NCBI GenBank assembly: GCA_035578905.1
Contig: JAQJVL010001217.1
Span: forward strand, 62,001 to 126,000
DNA: 64,000 bases
Origin: Stictocephala bisonia
Lineage: Eukaryota > Arthropoda > Insecta > Hemiptera > Membracidae
Reading direction: 5' to 3'
Shown: positions 24,547-36,660 of the stretch, in pieces
How positions within the stretch are numbered: the stretch's first letter is position 1
How the letters are laid out: the number at the start of each line of letters is the position of its first letter
Notes under the pieces: model-generated
Database searches by the model: none
What the model was told of the DNA's origin: nothing
Seen by the model: only the letters and a program-made list of their open reading frames with translations
Position numbers and translations under genes: made by a program

Positions 24547-25771
24547 GTAAGTGGCTAGTAAATATAAATGTTTATGATGATTGATACGGTAATGAGTCGA
24601 GTTCTCGTAAATCTAAAACAGAATGTATCACGTTAACTAGGTATAATAAGTGGGAAAAATTTGAAGTACCAAGGCAATGACATTATCAGGCCCTCCCCTT
24701 TGATCACCCTCCCTCCCCCTACTAATTTGCACACATAAAAAAAATTGCACATATTTTGCAAGTGATTTAGAAAATAATTGCAAACATTGCACATAATTCG
24801 TAGATATAAGCCAACAATTTGGACATCGAAAAAATGTTCAAAAATTGCTTAAAAATTCACATTATTTGGAAATATTTGCAAAAACTATGCATCATTCACA
24901 AATAGCAGGACATATTTCACATATGTAAGCAAAATACTTGCATGTATTACAAAAAATTCCACATATTTCACAGACATTTAGAGAAATATTTGCATGTCAT
25001 TAGTACATGTTTGCACTAATTTGCACTTAATTTGCAAATGTGTGTACATAGTTCACACATTATTTGCAAATACTGCAAATGAAAATATAGATAATTTTTA
25101 TATAATCATACACTGATTTGCATATTAGTTTAATTTTCATATAAATTATTTTAATTTGCATATTCAGTATTTTGTTCTCTAGCTTCTTCATTCAAAAACA
25201 GATGTCAATTGGATTTTTTAAACAGTTTCGAGCATAATGAGATTAATCGTTACTTAACTACCATAAACACTATGTACATCAAGTTACATTGTGCAATACA
25301 TCGATTAATTTAATTTGTATTTTCTTTATTTTTGCTCCAGTGTCTTTCTTTTTGGTCAGTTTCGATTGGAGTTTTTAACATGTCTCTTCAAGTTCACCAT
25401 ACTCACTTAAAGGTATGTAAATTGCACTCAATAGTGACTCCTTCTGATTTTACACACATAACATTGTGTTAAAGCTGAGTTTTTTTTCATTTGTTTACTG
25501 TAATGTTTTTGATTATATTCTGATATAATTTTGACTTGATATGGTGATGCTACTAGTGACTCCCTTTGGTGGTACCTACCAATTCATAAAGTAACCCGAT
25601 ATGTTGTATCGTAGTGTTGTATATATCCATTATTTACGATCCAATCATCACCAAAGCATGCCCTAACTCTTTTACCATACCAAAGTAACTTTTATTGCGA
25701 GTTACATACTTTGGGATTATAGGCGCTGTCCAAATTTAAAAACAATAAATCCTATACCATAGCAGATGGAT

Positions 25772-25869
25772 TGACGAAACATGGTTCAGTTATGTTTTGA
25801 GTCTAGCTCTACAGTATAAAATGACGAAACAAGGTTCAGTTATGTCTCGAATCTAGCTCTACCATATAG
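25772..25869. repeat. 50-bp duplication in tandem
   Basis: TGACGAAACATGGTTCAGTT and TGACGAAACAAGGTTCAGTT start at 25772 and 25822. The rest of the unit (GTCTAGCTCTAC/ATCTAGCTCTAC) also matches. Confidence 0.85.
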
Positions 25870-26281
25870 ATTTAGTTTCGTTTGTCCTGAGTCATTGTCA
25901 AGGTCCCTTCTACCATACAATGTACCATACAAAGTAAGGATAATGCCTCCGAATTGAAATTTTAGGCTACTTTTTTATTTAAAGTCCTAACTAAACAAAA
26001 TTATTTAAAAACTATCAACTGTCCGATAAATTTATAAATTGGTGTTGGGCTACAGTTAGTTATACTGTATCATCTCTCAACATCATCAAGTCTCAACCAA
26101 AATAAATATATAACTTAAAATAATTAAATATATGTTTATTTCAAATTGATTCCCTTAGTCAAGGAATACGGTGATCCGCTCCAGCCCTCAAACAAATTAC
26201 CACGACCAGCATAAACGCGTTCACTTCTCCCCTAAAAGCTTTTGTTCATTAGTACCATTTCCCCTTATCATTCTAATTGAT

Positions 26282-26381
26282 GTTCTAGAACTTTCCAGAG
26301 CGGAAATCAATTCCTGCGGTGGAAACGTCTAGAAGCCTGTCAGTAGGGCTTTATAAGTGAGCATCGTGGTTCCTATTCCCA
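26282..26381 (+). promoter_or_regulatory. Heat-shock-type promoter: two HSEs, TATA box, initiator
   Basis: HSE 1 (26282-26301) has alternating pentamers gTTCt aGAAc tTTCc and a partial aGAg. HSE 2 (26321-26335) reads gGAAa cgTCt aGAAg, one mismatch. A TATA box (TTTATAAG) starts near 26350 and an initiator-like CCCAGTTG has its A at 26381, about 30 bp after the TATA. This spacing matches a classical arthropod hsp promoter. Heat-shock factor trimers bind arrays of nGAAn in alternating orientation. It lies inside the inverted-end element and points the same way as tau. Confidence 0.7.
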
Positions 26382-26481
26382 GTTGTATTTTGGAAGATTA
26401 TAGCTGTGGTGAAACAAATAGGAAGGGAAAGAAAAGGTACGTAGAATAATAGAATTAAATAATATGTTAGGTGGAGATCAG
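26381..26481 (+). other. Candidate first exon downstream of the heat-shock-type promoter
   Basis: From the predicted start there is a purine-rich leader, one donor-like site (AAAAG|GTACGT at 26436) and a perfect donor (ATCAG|GTAAGT) after 26481. An ATG at 26464 opens six codons (M-L-G-G-D-Q) that end in phase 0 at the second donor. No hsp coding sequence follows in the element. What it would splice to is unknown. Confidence 0.35.
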
Positions 26482-27144
26482 GTAAGTAGAACAAATTCAA
26501 TTTGTATTTTTGGATACTAGTCATTTTTATAGGAAGTCTGTTTAAGATTCAAATTAATAAAGATATGTGGATTCCAGCTGTAAACGAGAAAAAAAACTAA
26601 AAGACAGCTGTTGTGGCACGTTAGATGAATTAGAATTAAATGTCTGCTGAAGAGGGATACCCTATTAGGGTGACAAAAGATAATCAGAATCACCATAGGC
26701 AAAGCAATCCTTGAGCACATGAAGATCACAGGTGGAACAAAGAAGCAGCATGAGGTGGAAACCAGAGTTAGATTCATGCCCAAATCCCTTTTGGAGAATT
26801 TAATTTAATCTTATTTAGTGACTGTGGGAACGGTACATGGAAAGTCCCAAAGAACATGTTTGCATAGAACATCTATTCTCATTCTATTTCGTTTTCCTCA
26901 ACCTTGATGTGTTAAATATAAATTATTATTGAAATAAATTAATAAAAATTAAAAACAATAATGAAGAATGATTACAGACATGACCATGCCCAATTCAGTA
27001 GGACTTATCTTTTTATACTTTTCATATCCCTTTTCCAAACCCAATGCTATTAAAATAAGTAAAAAATAAACATATAAAACCAATAAATATAATACCAATA
27101 AACAATAAATGATTAATTGTTGGTCAAGCACATGCTCCATCATG

Positions 27145-27350
27145 TCCATGCTACAGCTAGTGGGGCACATCACGTTCACGCTACAGCTTGCCCCAGCACA
27201 CCCTATCCTTACGTCCACGCTACAGCTTGCCTCAGCACACCTTAATTTTTGCATCCACGCCAACGCTACGGCTTGCCCCAGCACACCCTAATCCTTGCGT
27301 CCTCGTCCATGCTACAGCTTGCTCCAGCACACCTTAATCTCTGCGTCCAA
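27145..27350. repeat. Degenerate tandem repeat of about 40-46 bp
   Basis: Four to five copies of CACGCTACAGCTTGCCCCAG plus CACACCCTAATCCTTGCGTC, with substitutions and short insertions. It lies downstream of the heat-shock-type promoter inside the same element. Confidence 0.8.
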
Positions 27351-28414
27351 TTATACGCTTCTGCAATGCTGTCCACAAACTAAAACCAGAACATAACCAT
27401 ATTGATAAAAATTATAAATGTATGTACGCTAATGTGCTAGATGTGGTGGCCCACTCTTGACTCTCAAATAAATTAATGCTAATAGTGTATATGTATTGAC
27501 GAACAATTTTTTCACAAATTCCACTAACCCTTATCCCTTTAATAGTCTGCACGTATTCTCTTTCTCTGGAAAGTTTACCCACCCTTAGTCCTCAAATACC
27601 ACCCGTTTTTAGTTTGGATTTAGATCTCCTTTTATCCTGTTGTCGCAATGTCGGAGACTCCTACACAATCTTAGTGACGATATGTTGACGGAGTTATGTT
27701 TACACTCACTACATCAGCGTTGGTGTAGTGTTTGATCAAGAACCCTACTCTTATTTCCACCTCATTGGTCTTCACCTTCACTAGGATTACTCTACCTATG
27801 GAGGTTGTAATTTTCTTTTTCGTCCATAAAGGATATCCCTCTTCGGCATACATTTCACTCTAGTTCATTCAACGTCCCACGATAGCTGAAACTTCCATTT
27901 GGTTGTTGTTATTTTTTTAGTTTTTATTTAGTTTGGTGCTTGGAAATGTTATGCTTTTTTCTCATTATGCTCGAAACTTAAAGTAAATTCATCGAAACCT
28001 GTTTGGAAATAATGACGGTAGAGCAAAAGTAAAGAATATACAACTTAATTTGATTGATATGAAAATTAATCTAACTAATTGGTATGCAATTTTGTGCATA
28101 TTTTGTACAAAAATTTGTGAATATTTGCTAATTAGTGTGAATACGTACAAACTACAAGTAAATGGTTAAATGGTTTGCACATATTTCCAAATATGTGCAA
28201 TTTTTGTGTATATCTGCGAACTATATGGAATTTTACAATTTTCTTTGTTATTAAGTGGAAATCGTTTGCTTATATCTGTGAATTGCGTGCAATTTTTACA
28301 AATATTTAGGAATGATATGTTATTTTCTTTTCTAAATATATGCTAAAGTATGCAAATTAGGGGAGGGGGTGATGAAGCAATTGCCTTGGTACGCCCATTT
28401 ATTTCCTATTATCA

Positions 28415-29343
28415 TATAAAATGTATCTCATGTAAAAATAATAATTTATTGTATTTTGCTAATAATAATCTTGTGTTAACTGCCACTTAGATTGTGGATG
28501 TTACAAAGATTTAACTGTAGCTACAATAAAAGAAAAATCTGATTATTAATGAGAAATATTTTACTATAAATGTGTATACATTGTTGTAAATTCCAAGCCA
28601 TTATTGGGTTACTCAGGTGTACAAAGAAACTATGATCTTGACAGCTGGACGAGCCTGCTGTACCATTGGCACGTAATATTGTTGATTTTTTTTATTTGAC
28701 AACAACCTCCTGTAAAATGAGTTTTATTGACTCATAGAATTAATTTCCCTAACATAGAATTGATTCATAGAATATTACGGGGAATTTACTGAGTAACCAT
28801 TATGTGTTGATATCCGTAATAAACACCCGTATAGATTATAATACAGTCACTAGCCTTTCACTCAGAAATTAATTTGTTACTGGACATGTGAAGAATCGTT
28901 ATCAACGCAAGTACATTGTGGGATACTGTAAATAAATTTAATATTATGATTTTACGTGATACAGTTTACCTAATAATATTTGTAGTCAAAAGTCAGAGGA
29001 CGAGGCAGAAAACCGAGATGTTACGAATGCTGCAAGTAACGGGGTTGGCACATGAAACATGGTTGAGTGTCACCTAGTAGGTATGAATAGGTTGTGCATA
29101 TTTCCATCCTACTTCAATGAGCTATTTATTTACACATTTTTCAAATAAACATGGAGTTGGAACTATAATGTGGTTGGGTACATTGTGGGATAATACGATA
29201 TCAATGTTTATTGATTTTGTGATTTGTGGCACTTAATTAAAGTACTTAATAAACTAATAATTTAAAAAGTTTAGGGATATTTTGTAAAAAAGTTTGCAAT
29301 TTCATATTTAGATTTATTTACAATTGAAACATAATGTTTACAG
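28415..29343 (+). other. tau intron 3' part, no gene seen
   Basis: AT-rich sequence ending at the acceptor AATGTTTACAG (29343). An ATG at 29334 overlaps the acceptor and is not a start. Confidence 0.6.
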
Positions 29344-29549
29344 AAGTTCCTATGAATAAAATCCAAGTGGGCGCAGCACCCTCGCCGAATTTAAAAACTG
29401 TCAAGTCGAAAATTGGATCACTGCAAAACACAACACACAAGCCTGGTGGTGGGAATGTCAAGATTGAAAATAGGAAGTTGGACTGGAAGGCTCAACCAAG
29501 GATAGCTGCAAAAAATGACACCTATCAACCAGGTGGAGGTGATAAGAAG
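29344..29549 (+). CDS. tau: tau, microtubule-binding repeats 1 and 2
   Basis: This exon carries two tau-type repeats. Repeat 1 is canonical: [20 protein letters not shown], then KIENRKLDW. The PGGG is at 29442-29453. Repeat 2 is diverged: the KxGS core has become [17 protein letters not shown], so the GS is lost but PGGG is kept. Such repeats bind along tubulin and stabilise microtubules in axons. The exon takes one base from 24546 (phase 1 in), ends in phase 0 and uses the donor AAG|GTAAAG. The homology to tau/MAP2/MAP4 repeats is unmistakable. Confidence 0.96.
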
Positions 29550-31033
29550 GTAAAGGAAAATAAAAAGCTACATTTATCATATATTGTTGTTCTTATTGAT
29601 GGTTAGTTCTGATTGTTTATACATACGTAAGACATCTAGAAATACTGTCTTGAGGTTGTGGAAGTAGTGTGTGTATGTAAGTCATTACACCCCTGTCAGA
29701 GAGGCTGTTGAGGGGAGCAACTCATAATAAAACACAAGATAATCTATCAATATACATTACCTTAAGTATGAATAAAACTGTTCATAGTTTCTATAAATAG
29801 CCCTAACATGACCATCACAAAAGCTAATTACAATTACACGACTGACCTTGCCAAAGATACTGAGTGGTAGTGGTCATTCACCTGCTGGCCTCACTCTTCA
29901 ACGTCGAATCTCCGTCTGCAGCACCCATGAGGGACAATATATGTTATATTGAAAAGTTATGTACAGGTAGCTAGCTAGTCAAACTATAAAGAGCGAACTT
30001 TTTTTTATAAAGAGCGTCATTAGGTTAGTATATGAAAGTGATGTAAAATTGTTTTACATCTGGCATTTTACCACATCATACAAAGAAAACAATTGTCCTA
30101 GGATTAAAATCTTTTGATATTATGAAACCTCAATTAACAACCTTAAACTTTCCCACTGACAAAATTCTCTGCCCAAAAAAATGTTAAAACACTTTTTCTT
30201 GTCATTTCAATTTTTTAATTAGTTTGCTACTTATTAAAAGTACTATCACAAATAAACTGTTCGTTATAATAGTATTATTTTATTGGATTGCGCATTATAA
30301 ACCCATTAATTAAACATATGCCTAGATTGAAACTTTTATGATCAATCAATGGCTTAGTTATTAATTCAAACAATGTGCTAACTTTAACTTTTGTGCGCAT
30401 TAGGAGATCCCAAGTCCAGACATTAGGAGATCTGGCCACCATCAAAATGGCGGACCCCCTTCAATTACTCCTATGGTACAGCTTGCTGATGCCTATTCGT
30501 ATTCGTGTTACTTGCTCTGTGGTCATATCTCCTTCCTAGACAAATCTCTTGATAGACTTCGCCACTACCACAACAAGATCCGATCAGCCAATTACAATTT
30601 TGTTTAGTTTGGAAATTAAACATAAGATTCATAACTTTAGGTTAAATGTACAGGTTTTGTTTACAATAGAGACCAATAATTACGTACTGTCTTTCGTTAT
30701 TTAAGGATTTCAGTTTATGGAAATTGTTATATCAAATATCTGATATATTATAATCACGAGTGGTAAGTGATAACGTAGCATTAACTACAAACAAAATGTT
30801 AAACTATAAAAGCATTAAATAATTAAAATCAAATCTGTTTTATGTATAAAAACCATTGAAAATAAATGTAAAAATAAGAGACAGATTCATGAGGATTATA
30901 AATGCAATTGATAATCATTGATCATGTTGGTAATATGCAATATAATGAAATAATTTTCCGTAAAATTACAACACCTACTGAAGGAGGAAGGCTTCATATT
31001 TGTCTAGTGTTCATTGAAATGCCACAACCACTC
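29550..31033. other. tau intron, no gene seen
   Basis: AT-rich. Nothing recognised. Confidence 0.5.
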
Positions 31034-31405
31034 AATCAGTGGAATGTTCCATGTTTCTATGAGACATCGTTTGACGTTTGTCAGAACTGTGTTAGAGTGA
31101 CTACGTCGTCAATGTGTCACGAGACAAGGTGCCTCACCAACAAGCTATCCCTCCAAATGAGTAACAATCAGTGGAATGTACCATGGTTCCGTGTGACGTT
31201 CGTCAGAACTATGTTAGAGTGACTACGTCAATGTGTCACAGGACAAGTTGCCTCACCAATAAGCTATCCCTCCAAATGAGTAACAATCAGTGGAATGTAC
31301 CATGGTTCCGTGTGACGTTCGTCAGAACTATGTTAGAGTGACTACGTCAATGTGTCACAGGACAAGTTGCCTCACCAATAAGCTATCCCTCTAAATGAGT
31401 TACAG
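31034..31405. repeat. Tandem repeat of 119-132 bp, three copies
   Basis: AATCAGTGGAATGT recurs at 31034, 31166 and 31285. The units share GTGACTACGTC, AATGTGTCAC and AAGCTATCCCTC. Copies 2 and 3 are nearly identical (119 bp); copy 1 is longer and more diverged. A plus frame at 30902-31222 runs across it and is not a gene. Confidence 0.9.
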
Positions 31406-32204
31406 TTCATTGGGGTTGCTCTCGTAAAGTTGTCCTAACAAGATATGGGGTGATGGGGATAACTTATTGTTTGTATAACAACCCCGCCTAGCTTGTTCGG
31501 GGTTCACCCCCAAACCTCCGTAAAGGTGTAATGGACTCAGCGGTGAAAGTAATGTATGCCTTCTTCACTATCGTAATCTTTTTATAGCAATGATCAATAT
31601 TATGGTGCTGTTCTGGGAAGATTAATAAACCACATAATTTAAATCTGTCTAAAAAACATTGGAAGTGTAGTTCTCAGTTTCTAAGTGGCATATCCAAAAT
31701 GTAGTCCTGCTCCAACATATGGAGCAATGCGATCTGTTACTTATTTATTTATTCTTAAAACACCATTCAGCAAGATATGGGGGAATTTGGATTTCAAATG
31801 TGTGTAGGTGAATGAATGTAGCAGCTATTCTTATCAATTTTTTACAAAAACCCCACTAATAACTGACTGACAATAAAAGTTTGGGTATCAATAGATTTAT
31901 TAAATAAATTAAATTAAATTAAAAGTATTGTTTTTGTGCAAAATGTATGAACTTAACAGTTTACAAGATATTTTGATTTAAAGAATGTAAATTACTGCCA
32001 TTTTGGAATGCCTAAAGATAACACAATGGCTATTTTTATACTGTTTAATAGTGATAATGTAATGAACTCTGCAAAACTTCAATTCAGTCAGTTAAACCAA
32101 TCTTGAGCTATTAATTTTTTAGAAAAAAACACAAACAGACAGATATACACTAAACTGAGCGGAATTCAATAAAACTTTAGCCTTGATTTTCTGCTCTAAA
32201 TTAG
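31406..32204. other. tau intron, no gene seen
   Basis: AT-rich. Nothing recognised. Confidence 0.5.
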
Positions 32205-32426
32205 GTGTAGAATCCGAAAATTTTCCTTTTTATTCTTACTCTGCCTATTCCGCATAGAATATTGATCTATATGGGAAACTTATTCAGGCAGAGTATGGTG
32301 GAGCACCAGTACAATAAAAGGTGAACATATCTTATAAATATTTCTAATCAAGGCCAGAATTGGAACCTTCCACTCAGGGTTAAAGTACAAATGCCTAAGA
32401 CGCTCGGCCACCGGCTCTCCCACTCA
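32205..32426 (-). mobile_element. tRNA-derived SINE, same family as 42788-43030
   Basis: On the minus strand it starts GGGAGAGCCGGTGGCCGAGC (box A region), with box B GGTTCCAATTC, then a body shared with the plus-strand copy at 42788-43030: TGTTCACCTT, GTACTGGT, CTCTG.CTGA and AGATCAATA.TCTATG.GGAA. It is not a working tRNA gene, because the anticodon arm and 3' acceptor do not pair. Confidence 0.75.
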
Positions 32427-32695
32427 TAAGGATTATCAGCATGCATGTGTGTGTTGTGTAACCAAATGTTTGATTAACAATTATTTGTGTATTTTTATAC
32501 TATTGTGTGAGTTTCGATACTCTTGTATATATTTGTAAACAAAGAGGGCGTCCGTTAAAATTCATAAGTGGATATGAGACGTGTCATTAGAAGTTGTTTT
32601 AGTGTATAATATGTCTTGATTCAATATTAAGTAATTTTTTAAGTTATAAGTTTATCAATATTATTTCTAAAATAGTTTATATTTTATTGATCTAG
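32427..32695 (+). other. tau intron 3' end
   Basis: AT-rich sequence ending at the acceptor TTATTGATCTAG at 32695. Confidence 0.6.
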
Positions 32696-32881
32696 ATAAC
32701 ACAAGTAAAACTGCAGTGGAATGCGAAACCCAAAGTTGGCTCACTAGATAATGCAACACATAAGCCAGGAGGTGGAGAGAAAAAGATTGAAAGTGTCAAA
32801 TTGGACTTCAAGGAAAAAGCGAAGCCCAAAGTTGGCTCCAAGGAAAATATGAAGCACACACCTGGAGGAGGTAACGTTAAG
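32696..32881 (+). CDS. tau: tau, microtubule-binding repeats 3 and 4
   Basis: A 62-codon exon, phase 0 at both ends, bounded by ATCTAG and the donor AAG|GTATGT. Repeat 3 reads [20 protein letters not shown], then [12 protein letters not shown]. Repeat 4 reads [20 protein letters not shown]. Both have the full KxGS and PGGG signatures. The KxGS serines are the usual MARK-type phosphorylation sites that release tau from microtubules. Because the exon is frame-neutral it could be skipped without a frameshift, giving a shorter repeat domain. Confidence 0.97.
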
Positions 32882-35258
32882 GTATGTATGAGCATCTAAA
32901 AACATCTCAAATTGAAGTGTTTTCTCTTGATTAGATTTATGTAACACTGAACTGAACCTTTTTGTGAGGTAGTGTTAACAAAGTAATGCATATATGTAAC
33001 CATTAAAAACACATTTTCCTATTTTTTTCAAACAAATATATTTAATTACATGAGAAGTTGCAATCTTAAAAAAAAAAAAAAATGCTTCAAGATCAAATTT
33101 CTCGAATATTGTTTAGTTTATGTCACAGTATTTATTTTGATTCAATGCTCATTAACCACATAGAATTAACTTATGAAGTTAGGTTGTTCATTTCCCAAGA
33201 TTATGTTTTCACCAGGGTTTTCTTTTTACCAACTAAGAATTTTCCATTTTAAAAGGATTACATGTATTAAAAATCCATGATGTACACAGTTCGGTTCAGT
33301 AATACATAATGTAATATAAAAATATGATACATGACAGATGTGTGAAAGCTGACTTTCAACTGCTACATTCTGTACCACTTCACAACTTCAATAAACTGCT
33401 ACAAGTCCACACATTTTACAAATAAATATGACAAATAAATAAATCTGATCTGAAAAAAATTGTCTTTCTTGAGAATACTGTTTTCTATCACCATTAAAAT
33501 TTGTGTCAGTAATCAAATTTGAAAATAATAATAAATGTGCTTTTGTTACAATATTGTATACCTTGTACGATAACATTTTAAAGAAGGTTGCAAATGTGGT
33601 TAAATGGCAAACACGGTATTAGGCCCTAATGTTTTTGAAATATTGGATTTGCAAGAGTCATGAAATAATTGTGAATTTTTTTCATAATTTTATCTGTCGA
33701 AAAAGAGATTGCTAACAATCAAATGTCAACAAAAATATTACAAACTCATGTTTTATTTTGATAGATAAATATAAAACAATTTTTTTGAATTTTTATTCCC
33801 AACACTAACATAAGAAAAACTCTGGAAATAAAATAGCAGAATTGAATTGAAAAATGATTTTAAAGTTTATTTTGCAAGTTAATTTACAAAGTACAACACA
33901 AGTTTTGAAATAAGATTGCTTTTTAAGCAACATTATCTCATGTATTTAAAATGGAAACTACTTTTATAAAACTAAGAATAATGTAGAGCCGGGTAAAAAC
34001 CATTACAATATAATGTGCAAATAATGCAGAAATATTTATAAAGCATTCTGTAATGTATTCAGAAAATCTCCACTTTAGATGTCGCGTCATCTTATAGTAA
34101 TGGGTATGTTCCATTCACCATTGACTAAACAATGAACATGGAACATATTCTTAGGAATAACATTATATCTAACTTAACTGCTGAAGAAGCCCCAAGATAT
34201 CAGTAATTGAATGTTTCAATTTGCTGATTGAATTATTGAATTTTCGCTCTATTCTTCTTACAAATTAATTATTTTTATATTTAACTGCTACGAGGCATGT
34301 TGTATTGGCATGGATGTCAGTTGATGTCTGTCAGTATTACATGCACAAACAGTGCCTGAGATTGCGGCAGATGGCTGACGCACTGTAGATTTGGCATGAC
34401 TAGACGAACTCCTCTCATGTTTTGTAAAATATGACTTTTGATTTTTTATATGTAGATATTTGTTGTTTTATTAAAGCCACCACTTCTTTGATGCCTTACA
34501 ATTTAACAACTTTATTTTTTATCTGTTTAGTACTGCTTTTTCTCAGAACTAATATAAATTGCAGATAGTTGCTAGGGTTAAACTATCATACAAAACATAA
34601 ACTCATCCATTATGTAGATAGAAAAAATTATATTTCTCAGAAAAAATTATCTGTTTATGCATCTGTGTTTATGTACTGGTCAGAAATAAAATCTTGGAAA
34701 GGTTACGGTGATAGCTGCTAGCACCACTTACCAAACATGACCCTCAGAAACTTCATTGTTATTACTTAAGCTAAAGATATGCATTTTTCTTTTGTACACT
34801 GTTTAATTTAATGTTCATACAAATTTTATAACATTTGGCATATCTTTTTACTAAATAAAATGAATAATCTGTGTGTGCTATATGTGCGTGTGTGCGTGTG
34901 TGTTTAACTTGTGGTTATATACTGTTTATGACCAATAACAAGAAATAATTTCAATCTAATATAAATTTTCATTAATTTCATGCTAACATAATAGTACCAA
35001 CACTTTTTGTCCGAAAAAATGAGTAAAATTTGTTTACTGCGAGAAAATAAGATAACCAGTATTCTACAACACTTATTTTAAGATGTGCTTACCATACCAA
35101 TCAATGCAACAGTTACAGAATATTAGCATCTGGCCACTGCACTCCACTCCAAAAACTTTAATGGAGGCTTGTCAATAATGTAAGTAGGATATACGTTTAT
35201 AATTCATGTGATTATATTCTTTGAAGCACCTATCATACTAACACCACTCAGCTCACAG
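32882..35258. other. tau intron, no gene seen
   Basis: AT-rich, with a short GT/GC microsatellite at 34868-34902. Nothing coding recognised. Confidence 0.5.
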
Positions 35259-35717
35259 CAGTGACGGATTTAGACTTTTTGCGGCACTAGGAAAATTTTT
35301 GTTGAACCCCCTCCCGTGACAAAAAATATTTAGATATTTGTATCTTTAGCTAGTTTGGTAAATAATGCTCGTATTATAGGCTAGTATTTAGTTAGCCTGC
35401 TGCCTGCTCAAGACTGAGTTGTGATTCACATTCACTGCAGCAGACCAACCACGCAATAAATAACTCTAGTCTGTACTCTGTAGACATCGACAACAGAATC
35501 GCGGGCGCTGGGTTCACCAGACCAAATACACCTTCACTCAACAATACTTATTTCGACATAGTTATTTTTGATTATGTCTGTGTACGTGGTGTATTTCTAT
35601 AACCTATAAGAAGTCTGATAAATTTATTTTATAGCCCATTAGTGCAATATTTGCGGCCCCCTTTTGCCTGCAGCCCAAAGCAGCTGCCTAGTTTGCCAAG
35701 TGGTAAATCCATCACTG
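35259..35717. mobile_element. hAT-type MITE with 8-bp target duplication
   Basis: The left end is CAGTGACGGATTTAGAC and the right end (reverse complement) is CAGTGATGGATTTACCACTT. The flanking 8-mers GCTCACAG (35251) and GTTCACAG (35718) match at seven of eight. It is 459 bp. The termini resemble those of the large hAT at 54815 (CAGTGCCGGATTTACCACTA), so it may be a deletion derivative of a related family. Confidence 0.85.
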
Positions 35718-35725
35718 GTTCACAG

Positions 35726-36399
35726 TGCGGTTGTTGGTCATTTAATTTTAATGGTCCCAGTTAAATATCTATCACCGCTTTCTCTCAAATTCAGTACCTG
35801 GAGATAATTGATTGTAGTTATTAAACTATGTGATAAATTGTTATCGCTTTGAGTAGTAATTAACTGTGATTTTAAAGACACTGGTAATATAATTGTTACT
35901 TTCTTCATGAGGGTCAGTATGTATATACATGAGTTTACTATCCATACTGATTATACATTAGCTCCTGTTTTCAGTGGACTTACTTATCTTGAGTTCAGTG
36001 ACACATCTTATTTCATAAATGTAGGGGAACTATAGCGGTTTCAGCTCACTTTACTGACCGCTGATTGGTTGAGTCACATGATTTTTCCAAGATAGCAGCA
36101 GCCAGGTGACTCAGTGCTACCAATTCTGTGGGAACCTTCCCACGCAAAATTTACCTTGAAATTCTCTTGTATATCATAACAAATGTATACTGCATGTGTA
36201 CTTTAATGTATTTTGAATGAATAAGTTTTAAAATGGAACGGAATAATCAATTAGTAATAAATGAATCTATTTCCTTTTCAAAATAGGTGTTTCTTTTTAA
36301 GAAGTTCAACAACCCACTTACAAATGATACTGACGGTCATTCTTTCAACTAAGAGGGTAGCACTTTCAGAGTTACCTTGTAAGGCTATTTTTGTATTGT
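35726..36399. other. tau intron; paired Su(H)-like sites
   Basis: No gene seen. At 36128-36143 the palindrome GTGGGAACCTTCCCAC consists of two inverted GTGGGAA words, the Su(H)/CSL consensus. Chance is possible. Confidence 0.4.
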
Positions 36400-36660
36400 A
36401 CACATGCAGAGTTTGCCAGTGGCCTTGACCGGAGTGTTCCAACGTTATCTCAAGATAACGGAGTCAAGCAGCATCGAGCGTGGCTGTCCCTTGGATGGGT
36501 GACCGCCTGAGCGATCCTGACCTTGCATACAGCCCGCCTGCCCGGTCACTGGTGGTGTTTCGGAAGTCACCCTTAAGCCGTTAGTCCCCAGGTTAAATGT
36601 TAGAGAGGGCTTCTTAGCCCTACCTTCGCCTGGTAAAATAAGACGATCTTTAACTTTTTT
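36400..36660 (+). mobile_element. 5S rRNA-derived SINE (SINE3 type)
   Basis: The head contains 5S gene internal-promoter-like text: GTCAAGCAGCATCGAGCG, then CTTGGATGGGTGACCGCC, matching 5S box A/intermediate element/box C. It is followed by an unrelated body and an A/T tail (AAAATAAGACGATC, TTAACTTTTTT). The 5' third of a true 5S gene is not conserved, so it is a SINE and not an rRNA gene. Confidence 0.8.

Larger units (their letters stand above)
24642..28414. mobile_element. 3.7-kb DNA element with inverted ends, within a tau intron
   Basis: The left end (GTACCAAGGCAAT at 24666, then TCACCCTCCCTCCCCCTA and ATTTGCA) matches the reverse complement of the right end (GTACCAAGGCAATTG, then TCACCCCCTCCCCTAATTTG, around 28356-28392). 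Weaker similarity extends outward to 24642 and 28414. Inside both ends are dozens of loosely repeated TTTGCA/TGCAAAT-type words (24720-25090; 28080-28350). No frame longer than 111 codons is present, so it looks non-autonomous. The superfamily and target duplication are not determined. Confidence 0.65.

Noticed and set aside
26517..27284. Minus-strand frames of 88 and 111 codons as transposase of the inverted-end element
   Set aside because: No transposase motif is visible. The second crosses the 40-46 bp tandem repeat.
30902..31222. 106-codon ORF in the intron before repeats 3-4
   Set aside because: Half of it lies in the 119-132 bp tandem repeat, and there is no recognised domain.
36425..36540. 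A 5S rRNA gene
   Set aside because: Only the internal-promoter region matches; the 5' third and the terminator do not, and a SINE body follows.
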